Source of the DNA: Fistularia commersonii
Taxonomy: Eukaryota; Chordata; Actinopteri; Syngnathiformes; Fistulariidae
Direction of reading: 5' to 3'
Length of the DNA stretch: 64,000 nt
Assembly: GCA_037954325.1 (NCBI GenBank)
Contig: JBBMNZ010000007.1
Span: forward strand, 10,418,501 to 10,482,500
Shown here: positions 32,001-39,339 of the stretch, piece after piece
How positions within the stretch are numbered: position 1 is the first letter of the stretch
Layout of the letters: each line of letters starts with the position of its first letter
Notes under the pieces: generated by a model
Seen by the model: only the letters and a program-made list of their open reading frames with translations
What the model was told of the DNA's origin: nothing
Databases searched by the model: none
Position numbers and translations under genes: made by a program

Positions 32001-33852
32001 TTAAAGTGAAACGCATTTTTGGATTAGGGCTGCATCTTTTTTTTTTGTAAGTACTTTATGTAATTGAGCATTCATTCATTTATTCATTCATTATCCGTGA
32101 ACATTCACCCTCTCATTTCCATATCACATATTCAGGGCCTGTGTGCTTCCAGAGCCATGAACCTGATGGGGATCATCAACGCTGACACGTCACAACCTAC
32201 AGATCACTGTATAGCAGTGCTAGCAGAGTTAGCAGACACCAGAGCAAGCTGTCCCCCTGCTTCTTCTCCTTTCACTTTCTCCCTTTAGGGGTCGCCACAG
32301 CCAATCACCTGCTTCCATCGAACACTCTCCTCTGCATCCTCTGCTCTCACTCCACCCATAAACCTCCTCTGTGGTCTTCCTCTAGACCTCCTACCTGTCA
32401 GCTCAGACCCCACTAGCTTTCTACCCAGATCTTTCCCATTCCTCCTCTGTACATGTCCGAACCATCTCAGTCTGACTTCGTCTCCTAAACATGAAACATG
32501 TGCTGTCCCTCTGATGGATTCAATCCTGATCCTTGAAGAGAATTTCCCCATCTTCTACACTGCTGCCTTCAACTCTGCCTCCTGTCTTCTCTCCAGTGTC
32601 TCCAAACCAGACAACATGGCTTTCAGGCCTTGAGACTTCCCTCCACTCGTTCCAAACAGCCTGCACATGTTTCTCACATCTCTTCCACCATTGCCATTGC
32701 TCTGGACTGTTGACCCAAAGTACTTAAAATCCTCCTCCTTCTCCCTTGTGGCCTCACCGTTCCACTTTCGTCCCTCTCACACACACGCTTTCTGTCCTAC
32801 CGTGACAAACCTTCATTCATCTCCGCCACTCTGGATTTCCTCCACCTGTCCCTGCTCTCACTGCAGATCACAATGTCATCAGCAAACATGGAGATTCCTG
32901 TCTAACCTCACCTCTCAGCCTGTCCATCGCCACTGCAAACAAGAAGGGACTCAGAGCCCCATTGACCTCCGATGCACTCCTACCACCACCTTGAACTTCA
33001 CCACTGTCTCAAAGCTAGTATAAGCGTTCTGCAGTGAAACATACCACTCTGAATTTCCTCATACAGGAGCACAGTTCCTCTCTCCGCTCCCTGTCATATG
33101 CTTTTGTATGTCACTGATCAGTTGAGGCCGTGAGCGCTGTTTGTGAATGTGCACATACAATAAATCTTAATTTATGTACTCACAAGGATGAGTCCAGAGA
33201 TGAGGGAAGAGGTTCCAGTTAGAGCCACGTAGAACTTGGGGGTCAAGGTGTTCAGAAACACGGATGCTGTGGGGAAGGGGGAGACAATGACACCTGAACA
33301 CGCGTGAATTCTCAACCGGAACAACCCGGAAGAGCCAGGTGAGGTCACGTGATACACACAGCAAGAAAGGTCACTCGTGGAGAAGCGTGAACGGACGGGA
33401 GTCTCGAAGCAATGATTCTGACAGGAGTTGTAAACTTAGCAGCACGTCGGCAAACCAGTCCCCAGGGACTTGACAGCGCACCGTGCGCGCCGCTCTTGGG
33501 GAAGTAAGGCACTCGGGCTTTTCGTCAAAAAAGGGCTTGTTTGTTCGGTGCTGGAAAATAAGCGGAGAGCGCCGTACACCCACCCGCCCCACCCCACTCC
33601 GGCTGTCAAGCCGGCATCTCCCGCCGGCGAGAGCGAACTCCCGGATGGCTAGCAATAGCTAGCTGGCCGCGGCGGTCTTTCACCTGAGGTAAGAGATTCC
33701 TGCAGTTTGAGCGGGCTCCACAGGACGTAGATCATGATCAGGACCATGCCGAACCAAATGAAGCACACGTAGGTCCACGACCAGGAGAGCCACGACTTTA
33801 ATTTCTCTGTGAATCCGTGCGACTGGGGATTACTGCCTGTGGAGTCCTCCAT
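17798..33852 (-). CDS. st7: st7, complete coding gene of 15 exons
   Basis: Encodes a 539-residue Suppressor of tumorigenicity 7 protein, a multi-pass membrane protein of poorly defined biochemical role. Exons on the minus strand: 33852-33684, 33266-33184, 31794-31635, 31561-31507, 31421-31306, 31207-31129, 29803-29715, 29602-29505, 29423-29309, 28818-28746, 28645-28543, 21114-20964, 20265-20173, 20048-19909, 17893-17798. All phases join and all introns are GT-AG. Hydrophobic segments appear near residues 27-45, 60-90 and in the FFILFTAGLC region (about 475-500). The middle (residues about 210-430) is the highly conserved ST7 domain. The N-terminus, SVSEC junction and WHQLTRI ending indicate ST7, not ST7L. 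Length is close to the 554-585 residues of mammalian forms. The optional exon between human equivalents of exons 7 and 8 was not found. It is convergent with wnt2. Confidence 0.95.
18000..19908. other. st7 intron 14, mostly unique sequence
   Basis: It contains a fragment of the GCGCTTT-type repeat near 18560-18615, an A/T-run at 19025-19045 and otherwise no recognisable element. I looked for the alternative short C-terminal exon known from mammalian ST7 and did not see it. Confidence 0.5.
19909..20048 (-). CDS. st7: st7 coding exon 14
   Basis: Encodes FHEVSVYPKKELPFFILFTA, GLCSFTAMLAMLTHQFPE and LMGVFAKA, including a C-terminal membrane segment. The donor is GCA|GTAAGT. Reading through the donor would add a short tail (VSTGKHF onwards), reminiscent of the AKAVS ending of human ST7L. 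Confidence 0.95.
20173..20265 (-). CDS. st7: st7 coding exon 13
   Basis: Encodes FRIIPYPLEKGHLFYPYPGC and TETADRELLP. No long open frame surrounds it. It was found by homology between exons 12 and 14, and its phase fits both neighbours. The acceptor is TTCAAG and the donor is CCCT|GTAAGC. Confidence 0.93.
20385..20487. mobile_element. Foldback MITE remnant, internally deleted
   Basis: The left-arm fragment GAAGTCTTCTTGTTGTGGGA then ACTGGACTTGAATT joins directly to right-arm sequence (GTTGCCATGACAAGAAC, CATGACCTGGATGACTGAGA). It lies in st7 intron 12. Confidence 0.65.
20964..21114 (-). CDS. st7: st7 coding exon 12
   Basis: Encodes YLLEMKSLILPPEHILKRGD, SEAVAYAFFHLQHWKR and AEGALNLLHCTWEG. 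The donor is GGCA|GTATGT. Confidence 0.95.
21690..21800 (+). repeat. SINE-like repeat, head joined to tail
   Basis: The B-box-like GGTCCCAGGTTTGATTTCGA is followed almost at once by the tail CTGAATGCAGGATAAGTGGT. The body of the element is deleted. Confidence 0.55.
21864..22138. mobile_element. hAT MITE with 8-bp target duplication
   Basis: It begins CAGTGTTTCCCAACCACTGT and ends AGGTTGGGAAACACTG. It shares CTTTCATCTGATTAGTCCAA and GCTCTTCCACTAGATGGCAA with the larger element at 10.2-10.9 kb but has lost the transposase. Flanks are GCTTACAC and GCTTAGAC (7 of 8 identical), as expected for hAT. Confidence 0.88.
22140..23850. other. Part of st7 intron 11 with no recognised element
   Basis: Apart from short A-runs and a GC-rich stretch at 23370-23650, nothing is identifiable. 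Open frames here lack similarity to any family I know. Confidence 0.4.
23860..24400 (+). mobile_element. Non-autonomous DNA transposon, possibly PIF/Harbinger, copy 2 of 3
   Basis: It shares TTCCTCTGTGAGCCCTGGAA, AGTTCCACCAATCACCAAGC and AGACCCTGCCTCGGAATAGA with the 51-kb copy. A coding trace DDNMEGEVAT sits near 24029. It lies in st7 intron 11. Confidence 0.6.
26020..26460 (-). repeat. SINE-like repeat with internally expanded minisatellite (small array)
   Basis: Starting from CAATTGTTCTGCACTCAGGC, the internal segment (C)AACCATTCACcCTcTCATTC followed by ACATGTCATATAGAGACAT recurs about seven times with drift. This is the same unit as in the 59.6-61.3 kb array. It lies in st7 intron 11. 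Confidence 0.65.
27030..27058. repeat. CA-rich microsatellite
   Basis: Imperfect (CA)n, followed by an A-run at 27073-27090. Confidence 0.8.
27187..27240 (+). repeat. (TG)n microsatellite
   Basis: About 25 uninterrupted TG units ending GCGCGCGTGCACGTG. It lies in st7 intron 11. Confidence 0.95.
27599..27909. mobile_element. hAT MITE of the GGCCCGCGGG type
   Basis: The ends are CAAGGGTGGGTTAATTATTT and GGCCCGCGGGCGGTAAAATG then CCAAGGTCTG. Target-site duplications GTGTAGGT (27591-27598) and GTGTGGGT (27910-27917) agree at 7 of 8 positions. The interior is AT-rich and non-coding. It lies in st7 intron 11. Confidence 0.82.
28543..28645 (-). CDS. st7: st7 coding exon 11
   Basis: Encodes FSPEAASRRGLSTAEMNAVE and AIHRAVEFNPHVPK. 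The acceptor is CTCGCAG and the donor is AAAG|GTCAGT. It is followed by the 7.4-kb intron 11. Confidence 0.95.
28746..28818 (-). CDS. st7: st7 coding exon 10
   Basis: Encodes DISLPKSATICYTSALLKAR and AVSD. The donor is GATAA|GTATAT. Confidence 0.94.
28872..29036. repeat. (AAT/ATT)n microsatellite tract
   Basis: A 165-bp tract that switches from ATT to AAT units, so it can fold on itself. It lies in st7 intron 9. Confidence 0.9.
29038..29276. mobile_element. mariner-like MITE (ACCTTGACTTATGAGT ends)
   Basis: The 5' end TACAGCGGAACCTTGACTTA is matched in inverse at the 3' end by ACTCATAAGTCAAGGTGTAA then CTGTA. It is inserted beside the AAT microsatellite in st7 intron 9, directly next to exon 9. 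Confidence 0.78.
29309..29423 (-). CDS. st7: st7 coding exon 9
   Basis: Encodes LMKEFPLLGMLNIHENLLEA and LLELQAYADVQAVLAKYD. The acceptor is TTTGCAG and the donor is GACG|GTATGG. Confidence 0.95.
29505..29602 (-). CDS. st7: st7 coding exon 8, with tandem NAGNAG acceptor
   Basis: Encodes KDINLLVYIKRRLAMCARKL and GRIKEAVKMMRD. The acceptor region reads GCAGCAG, so splicing three bases earlier (exon start 29605) would add one alanine without changing the frame. The start given here uses the downstream AG. Confidence 0.9.
29715..29803 (-). CDS. st7: st7 coding exon 7
   Basis: Encodes ECAAAYVLLAEEEATTITEA and ERLFKKALSI. The donor is ATCG|GTAACA, weaker than the others. Confidence 0.92.
29918..30385. 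repeat. Diverged direct duplication in st7 intron 6
   Basis: TTCACCTGCCAGATATAATG at about 29928 recurs at about 30206. Each is followed by a matching GATGAGGGGT(c/t)AGC and CTCTTTCATCCCTCTGCTCC-type segment. The unit is roughly 190 bp with a period near 275 bp. The 3' segment of each unit resembles a hAT terminus (GGGGTCAGCAACC). Confidence 0.7.
31129..31207 (-). CDS. st7: st7 coding exon 6
   Basis: Encodes VMQKAWRERNPQARIRAAYQ then AIEINH. The acceptor is CCCCAG and the donor is ACGA|GTGAGT. Confidence 0.93.
31306..31421 (-). CDS. st7: st7 coding exon 5
   Basis: Encodes YTWVTGKEPLTYYDMNLSAQ and DHQTFFTGDAQQLRPEDA. The glycine in TFFTGD replaces the cysteine usual in mammalian ST7 (TFFTCD). 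Confidence 0.94.
31507..31561 (-). CDS. st7: st7 coding exon 4
   Basis: A 55-base exon encoding ECKVWRNPLNLFRGAEYN. The acceptor is ATCACAG and the donor is ACAG|GTGAGC. Confidence 0.93.
31635..31794 (-). CDS. st7: st7 coding exon 3
   Basis: Encodes IFEWWYFRKYGTSFIEQVSV and HLRPLLGGVE, followed by a variable, serine-rich linker ending RPSVS. The donor is TCAG|GTAAAC. Confidence 0.93.
32278..33110 (-). mobile_element. RTE-type LINE fragment in st7 intron 2
   Basis: On the minus strand it encodes RTE C-terminal sequence with RLRWFGHVQRRNGKDLGRKL and a VIGCGDP ending, then upstream reverse-transcriptase parts with frameshifts. The tail at 32278 is TTC/TCC-rich. It is antisense to nothing coding and is presumably inert. 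Confidence 0.8.
33184..33266 (-). CDS. st7: st7 coding exon 2
   Basis: The acceptor is CCCCACAG. It encodes SVFLNTLTPKFYVALTGTSS and then LISGLIL, among the most conserved parts of ST7. The donor is CTT|GTGAGT. Confidence 0.95.
33684..33852 (-). CDS. st7: st7 coding exon 1
   Basis: The start ATG at 33852 sits in a good context (A at -3, G at +4). The exon encodes MEDSTGSNPQ, then the first membrane segment (WTYVCFIWFGMVLIMIYVLW). The donor is TCAG|GTGAAA. Confidence 0.92.
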
Positions 33853-33960
33853 ATTTCCCCGGATGTCTGTAAACAGTGGGGTCACGTGACCAGAAATCCA
33901 GAGGACCCGGATTTACAATCCGCTGACGTCACACATCAGCCGTGGTCTGTAATTATTATT
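33853..33960 (-). promoter_or_regulatory. st7: st7 proximal promoter with palindromic E-box and CRE
   Basis: The palindrome GTCACGTGAC (33881-33890) matches an extended E-box recognised by USF/MiT-TFE factors. The perfect CRE TGACGTCA (33924-33931) matches the CREB/ATF site. They lie about 30 and 75 bases upstream of the start codon, next to a CpG-rich stretch extending into intron 1 (about 33470-33700). No TATA box is evident. Confidence 0.6.
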
Positions 33961-36900
33961 ATTTTTATTATCTATTTGTCATTTTTAGCTACTTGTTTTA
34001 TTTAAACATCTTTCAGTTCATTTCCAAATCGGAGTGAAGCCAAGACCTCACTAATTCAGCGCTCTGACTTTTTTCAATTTCATTGCCGTGTTTCCTTTGG
34101 CTTTTACATTCTTTCCATTTTAATTATTTATGATCCTCATGGATGTTATTATTAATTTCTAATAACATAGATAATTCAGTTCTATATCATCTACCCTGTA
34201 GCTCTGCTGTGCAAACGTGAATGTAGTACTGTGTATGGTCAATAAGTGGGGCAATTGTGCTATTGATACCAGTCCTTTTCATGCTCTTTCTAAGCTGCAG
34301 GTGGAGACACTGGTTAACTCTTGCAATATTTAAAGCTATTTAGACACACATGAATGTGTTATCCTTAACTCCGGAGTGCTGTCTTTCTGGGCATACAGCT
34401 CACACGCGTTGCTATGAGCAATCCATTTTGCACGCGTCGTCAGAGTCCTCTCTCTCCCTGTTTACGTAACAAAAGAAGTATATACTTTGGTAGAATATAT
34501 ATTTTTGACGCGAGTAACCTGCCAAGCTCCTTCCCTCTGTGATTGACGTGCATCTCCTAACAGGGCAGGAGTAAATGCGATTTGTCGGAGAGCGTTGTAG
34601 TCAGAGGTTGCACCCGTTGAATGACAGAGAGGCAGATTCGGTCCCGCTCACACATGCCCTTGGGTGTTTTCTGCCTGATGCTGATGGACAAGCACACGCG
34701 GGGTTAAAGACCTGTCATATAAATCAGGCACAATCACTTTAAGGGTGAAAACGTGCATGATGCCACCGAGGCGGAGTGAAACGGAAGGAGTTGGAGCGCA
34801 AGGCGCATCGGTGGAAGTTATCAGGAGTCCATAACACAACCTGTCTACCTGAATTTATTTCCGACCGGAATGATATTTTCAAGCATGTCCCGCTATTTAG
34901 TTTCTGATAAAACATACATGAGGTGTGCAAGAGCCGAGCAGGGCAAATAGTCGCATCTCCCCTCGATTAAAAACGATAATAATAAAAGTCAAATAAAAAG
35001 GGGAAATGTTAGACATCTGCAGATATCACTCATCCTCTGCAAATTGTACTCCGGCGGAGGAAAATCGTGCACTCAGTGATCTGCATGTGCAAAAACCCAA
35101 AGCAGGTATGAAAGTGTAAACAGAGCCCAGTGTCCGGGCACGAAGCGTGACGTGAACTGTGCACAAACAGTCGGCTGGCGTGCGGCCACGCAGAAGCAAT
35201 CCCCACCTCACCCCCATCATCATTCCGCAGTCACCTGTATACTTCGGGTTCATTTATGATTTCGTGTCTGGTATCTATCGGGCCGTTCGGACTTCTGGTC
35301 CTGTTTATGAAGTTTCTTTCTTTCTTTTTTTTTTGTCTACTCAAAGCTTTTAAGGGTCCTCTAATCATACATTATTAATAAGGCCTTTCACTCAGATGCA
35401 CCGCATTTCTCGCTCTCATTATTACTTAAGAAGTTGCTCTTTATAAGACTTGAAAAACACCAAATGTTCAGCTGACCATGTTCTCAGCAAAGCCGGACGT
35501 TTTAATCAGCGGTGATTCAGACCTGAAACACGTGCGCTGAAACGTTCCCGGCCGATTACGTACGTTCACCGTTTCACCTGTGATTGGCAACGGCGAAAAA
35601 GTTAACAGCGCCTTTTCCGAGTCGCTGTTGCCGTTTTAGCGGTCATCTGGCCCCGGAGCCTCGGCCGATGGAAGACTTCAAACTTCACGAAACTGGCTCT
35701 CGTTTCCCGCGGTATTTTCTATCGGCAAGTTTATATTACTTGTCTCCATGAAGGGGACTCCCCTCCCCTCCACTGCCACAAGTCATTTCTCTCGAAACAC
35801 TTCATTTTCCGGAGAAAAAATAAAAGACAGAGAGAGAGGGAGAAGTGTTTTCTTTTTTTGGACCTGGCAGCCTGTGTCTTTTGACCACATCTAAAAACAA
35901 GCGGTGCCACAGAAAAATGACTTCCTCTGTGACAGGCCCAGGAGAACATGCAGCGATTTTTCTTGGTCTGTTCTTGGGGAAAGTGCAACAACCTGAAAGG
36001 TTGCAGTTACTTGCCATGCCATTAAACCTGTTTAAAAAAATTAAACAATAGAATAAAGCCTTATGCCGCTGTTTCATGAGCTCAGTGGTGTGTAATTTAC
36101 CCCGGCGTTACGTTCATTCAGCTTCACGTCTGCCCGTCGGGATGTGACCACTTTTACACAAAGAGCATGGTGCCACCGGGCGCTAGGCAACAACTGTGAG
36201 CCGCGAGGCCCCGGATAGTCAGGCGCCATCATCGACGAAAATTGGCGCCTTCGGCCGGCGAGCAAGGACGCGAAATACAGAAAACAACGTGAGCTTGCAG
36301 CAGAAAAACAAAGCCTTCGTGCACCCAACTTTAAGTGTAAATGGCAGAGGCAGGAATGAATAATATATACGAATTACTTTCACACAGTCGGGATCTTTTC
36401 TCTCACACCCGCCTTCCTCCAAGCCAAACAGTTTTTAGTAACAAAATAATGAAAGGCAAAGAAGAAGAAGAGGAAGAAAGTAAATATACAGCCAGTCATT
36501 GTCGGAGCCCGATAGTCGCGGCTTCTCGAAAAAAGGTGTGACAGCAGAGGTGTTAGATTGTGTGTTAGCTGCAAAAAAAAAAAAGCCAAAAAACAATGAG
36601 GGTAATGAAAGCGTTTGCAAGAAAACAAGGTGGTTCTTTGAGACACCCATGAAATATTTCCTTCGCTTTCTGTTTAAATTCCTTTTAAAGGGTTTATGCC
36701 AAACAGTGATTTCTCTAAACTCACAGGGAAAAAAAAATGCATTCCTTGACCTCACCTCCCCCAACACCACCACCTCCACCCTGCCCTGGTATAAACAAAA
36801 TCATATCCAGAGTAAAGTGAATTTCTGAAGAAGATAAACAGACATTCTCGTCACTGATGACAAACAATTGCGTCTGCAGGGACGCCAGGAGTGACCGTTT

Positions 36901-37290
36901 CCCTTTAAAACCCCAACTTTAAACAAATAGACTTAGCTTAGCTTAGCTTAGCTTATTAGCCTTAGAATAAATATTTGGATCCTGTTGTTGTTCCTTTTAC
37001 CCTTTTCACTGAGCTTGTATGGGCTGATGCGACGGAGCGGCTGTGAGACGAATGCTAACAGCATGCTAGAGACATGCAGATGCTTCAGGGTTCTCTCTCC
37101 AGGCCTGAAAAAGTTTTTCAGGCTCTAAAAGGGAGTCTACCCCCCTGTGAGGGTAGACCACCCTGTCCTCCTCATGTGCTGCAAATTTAATAGAATTAAG
37201 AGTCTAGTTTTTGGCTGTTTACTGAGCTTGGGGGGCATTTAATTGCTCTTTTTGTTGTTTTTTATTATTTGTTGTCATTCATTTATTTTC
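33961..37290. other. Upstream flank of st7, no gene recognised
   Basis: AT-rich unique sequence. Only short fragments are recognisable: the 35880-36030 dispersed repeat, a five-copy CTTAG run at 36933-36955, and A- or T-runs. No coding exon matching the human upstream neighbour CAPZA2 was seen. Confidence 0.4.
35880..36030 (-). repeat. Unassigned dispersed repeat, copy 1
   Basis: On the minus strand GCCATGGCAAGTAACTGCAA then CCTTTCAGGTTGTTGCACTT resembles 41990-42065. Both would encode MASN(x)LSGCC(x)FP, suggesting a decayed transposon coding region. Family unknown. Confidence 0.4.
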
Positions 37291-37299
37291 TATACTTCT

Positions 37300-37535
37300 T
37301 GTACTGCAATCAGGGTAGTGCAGAGACCGGAGCCTATCCTCGCTGTCAATGGGCGAGAGGCCAGGTTCACCCTGGACATGGAGAAACACTGTTCTCTCAT
37401 TCCAAAGTGAAACAGAGAAAAACAACCATTTACTCCCTTGCTCACTCTCTTGTTCAGTTGTCCAGGTCATTTAGGGTTTTTGCATGACTTTGGTCTTTTG
37501 GAGGAAGCTGAAGAATCTGGAGGAACTCCATGCAG
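37300..37535 (-). repeat. SINE-like repeat, reverse copy
   Basis: CGCTGTCAATGGGCGAGAGG and CCAGGTTCACCCTGGACATG follow the reverse-strand order. The rest is degraded. Confidence 0.55.
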
Positions 37536-37800
37536 ATTGACGGGTAGCGCAGCGGTTAGTGCTCGTGCTTCACAGCTAGAAGGTCCCGGGTTTGATTTCC
37601 CGGGCCTGATTGGGCCTTTCTGCGTGGAGTTTTGCAATATCCCCTTGTTCTCCCCGTGTCTGCGTAGGTTACCTCCGGGTACTCCGGTTTCCCCTACCAG
37701 TAAAAACATGTACAATAGGTCAGGATGAATGAGAGTGTGTTTGTAAGCGCAACTGTCGGACAAGGGATGCAAAATAGCCCATGGCTACAACCCGGAGCGG
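37536..37800 (+). repeat. SINE-like repeat with clear A and B boxes
   Basis: GGGTAGCGCAGCGGTTAGTG fits a Pol III A box and GGTCCCGGGTTTGATTTCCC a B box. The tRNA-unrelated body (TTTCTGCGTGGAGTTTTGCA, CTCCCCGTGTCTGCGTAGGT) follows. It is not a functional tRNA because no cloverleaf or anticodon arm is apparent. Confidence 0.72.
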
Positions 37801-37965
37801 TGTGTTTACATGCATGTCTCATGTGTGTTCATTAACATGCACTGTCCCAACCAAATATGGGGAGAACATGTAAACCCCACACAAAAAGGCCTCCTGTCTC
37901 GAGGACCCTCTTGCTGTGAGGGTGGCGCTCTAAGCGTTGTACCGCCGCACTGCCAAAATGACATT
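37801..37965 (-). repeat. SINE-like repeat, reverse copy adjoining the forward copy
   Basis: GGGGAGAACATGTAAACCCC and CTCTTGCTGTGAGGGTGGCG, then CTAAGCGTTGTACCGCCGCA, are the reverse-strand head of the family. Together with the preceding copies this makes a head-to-head cluster. Confidence 0.65.
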
Positions 37966-39072
37966 TTTAACCAAAAAAATGTGGAACAAAAAGCGGTTGA
38001 ATTACTTCGCGACAGAAATATAAATCATATTTGTAGGATCGGGCTGAGTCAGCTTTGTCCTCTGATACTTTAATTTCCCGGTGACTTGCTTATTTAAATT
38101 ATACTGAGGCTTAAAGATAAGCCTGACTCAGGACCTGATCTCTTTAACTTCATCTCTGTCAGATCCGCGTCCTGCTCGCCGTAAACCCGCATGCGCAAAG
38201 TCATCGGTTTGGTTTGAGAAGGACAGGAAACGTAAGACGGAAAAAGTCATGCATTTTCCGAACGACAGCTGATGGTTACGGGCAACGAAAACCTGCGACA
38301 TGGCGAAAATATGAAAGGCCTTGAGTCAAAACCGTCACCTTCCCATTAACATCAGGCGATTCATCCTAGACGACCTAGACCACGATGAGGCTAAACTGAG
38401 GGCGTGCGAAAGAGCACGCGTGTGTGCACGCGGATGTTCACCGCGGGTTCCACACCGCCTTCAGTCCCTGAGAAACGTGTAACCTTTACAGGGACGTCTC
38501 AGAAAGATGACTCAGGTGCGTGCCTTGAGTAGGGTTGCCTTCAAGTAAAAAAAAAAAAAAAAAAGATAAAAATGCAACACCCACAGAAAGAAGAGCTGGG
38601 GTTTTGGATATTTAGAGAATTCAGAAAAATCCCCAGAATAGCATCGTCCTTTTAATGCCCAGAGATTCTAATGGCCGCCAAATTTTCTCTGATTATTTAA
38701 GTGGGCTCGGATGCCATATTATGACGGTAATTCAAGACAGATGTAAAAACACCCCACCCCTTCTCGACCACTTTTTTTTTTTTTCTTTTCCTTTTTTGTT
38801 GCGGCAGATGAGGATTCACGTGCTTTTCGCCAATACGGCTTCAGTTTCAAGGTAATATCTTTTCCTACCATATTGGACGCAATATGGGGAGGGGCTTCAT
38901 AGCTAAGCTTATATCAGGTGGGATATTTCGTGAGATCTTAGGACGGAAACCGTAAAAAGTTAATTAGCCGCTCACTTTTCTTTGGATTTGGTGGAACAAT
39001 CTGAAATTGTTTTTATCATTCAGAATGTGCTTTGCATCACACAAAGATTGAAACTCCTAAGCCAACCAGGGT

Positions 39073-39330
39073 ATACAGTGGAACCTTGACTTATAAGTGT
39101 GTAATCTTAGGAGTTTTCCAAGATACGAGCCAACACTGTTTTTTTTTTTTTTTTTTTTTTTTTTCGGGGCTTTGCGATCTGAGGCAAGTGAGATGAGCGT
39201 TTGACATCAAGTTGCCAGCATCATCTGTGAGAAGGCAGGAAACATTTATGGGGATTTGGTGCGGCGGACAGTGGGAATGTCAATGGATGCAGCATCGGAA
39301 AAGTCATTCATTGTAGCAAAGTGTGCAAGT
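39073..39330 (+). mobile_element. mariner-like element, 5' end
   Basis: It begins ATACAGTGGAACCTTGACTT, the family terminal repeat. A 24-base T-run and sequence (GGGGCTTTGCGATCTGAGGC) not present in the short copies follow. The possible 3' end is about 2.3 kb away at 41.6 kb. Confidence 0.6.
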
Positions 39331-39339
39331 TACCTTCAT

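Noticed and set aside
33853..33885. Longer st7 N-terminus starting at 33885
   Set aside because: The codon there is GTG, not ATG, and it overlaps the E-box. The ATG at 33852 has a good context and gives an ST7-like N-terminus.
37536..37620. tRNA gene
   Set aside because: A- and B-box-like motifs are present, but no cloverleaf with an anticodon arm can be folded and the copy is one of many. It is a SINE-like repeat head.
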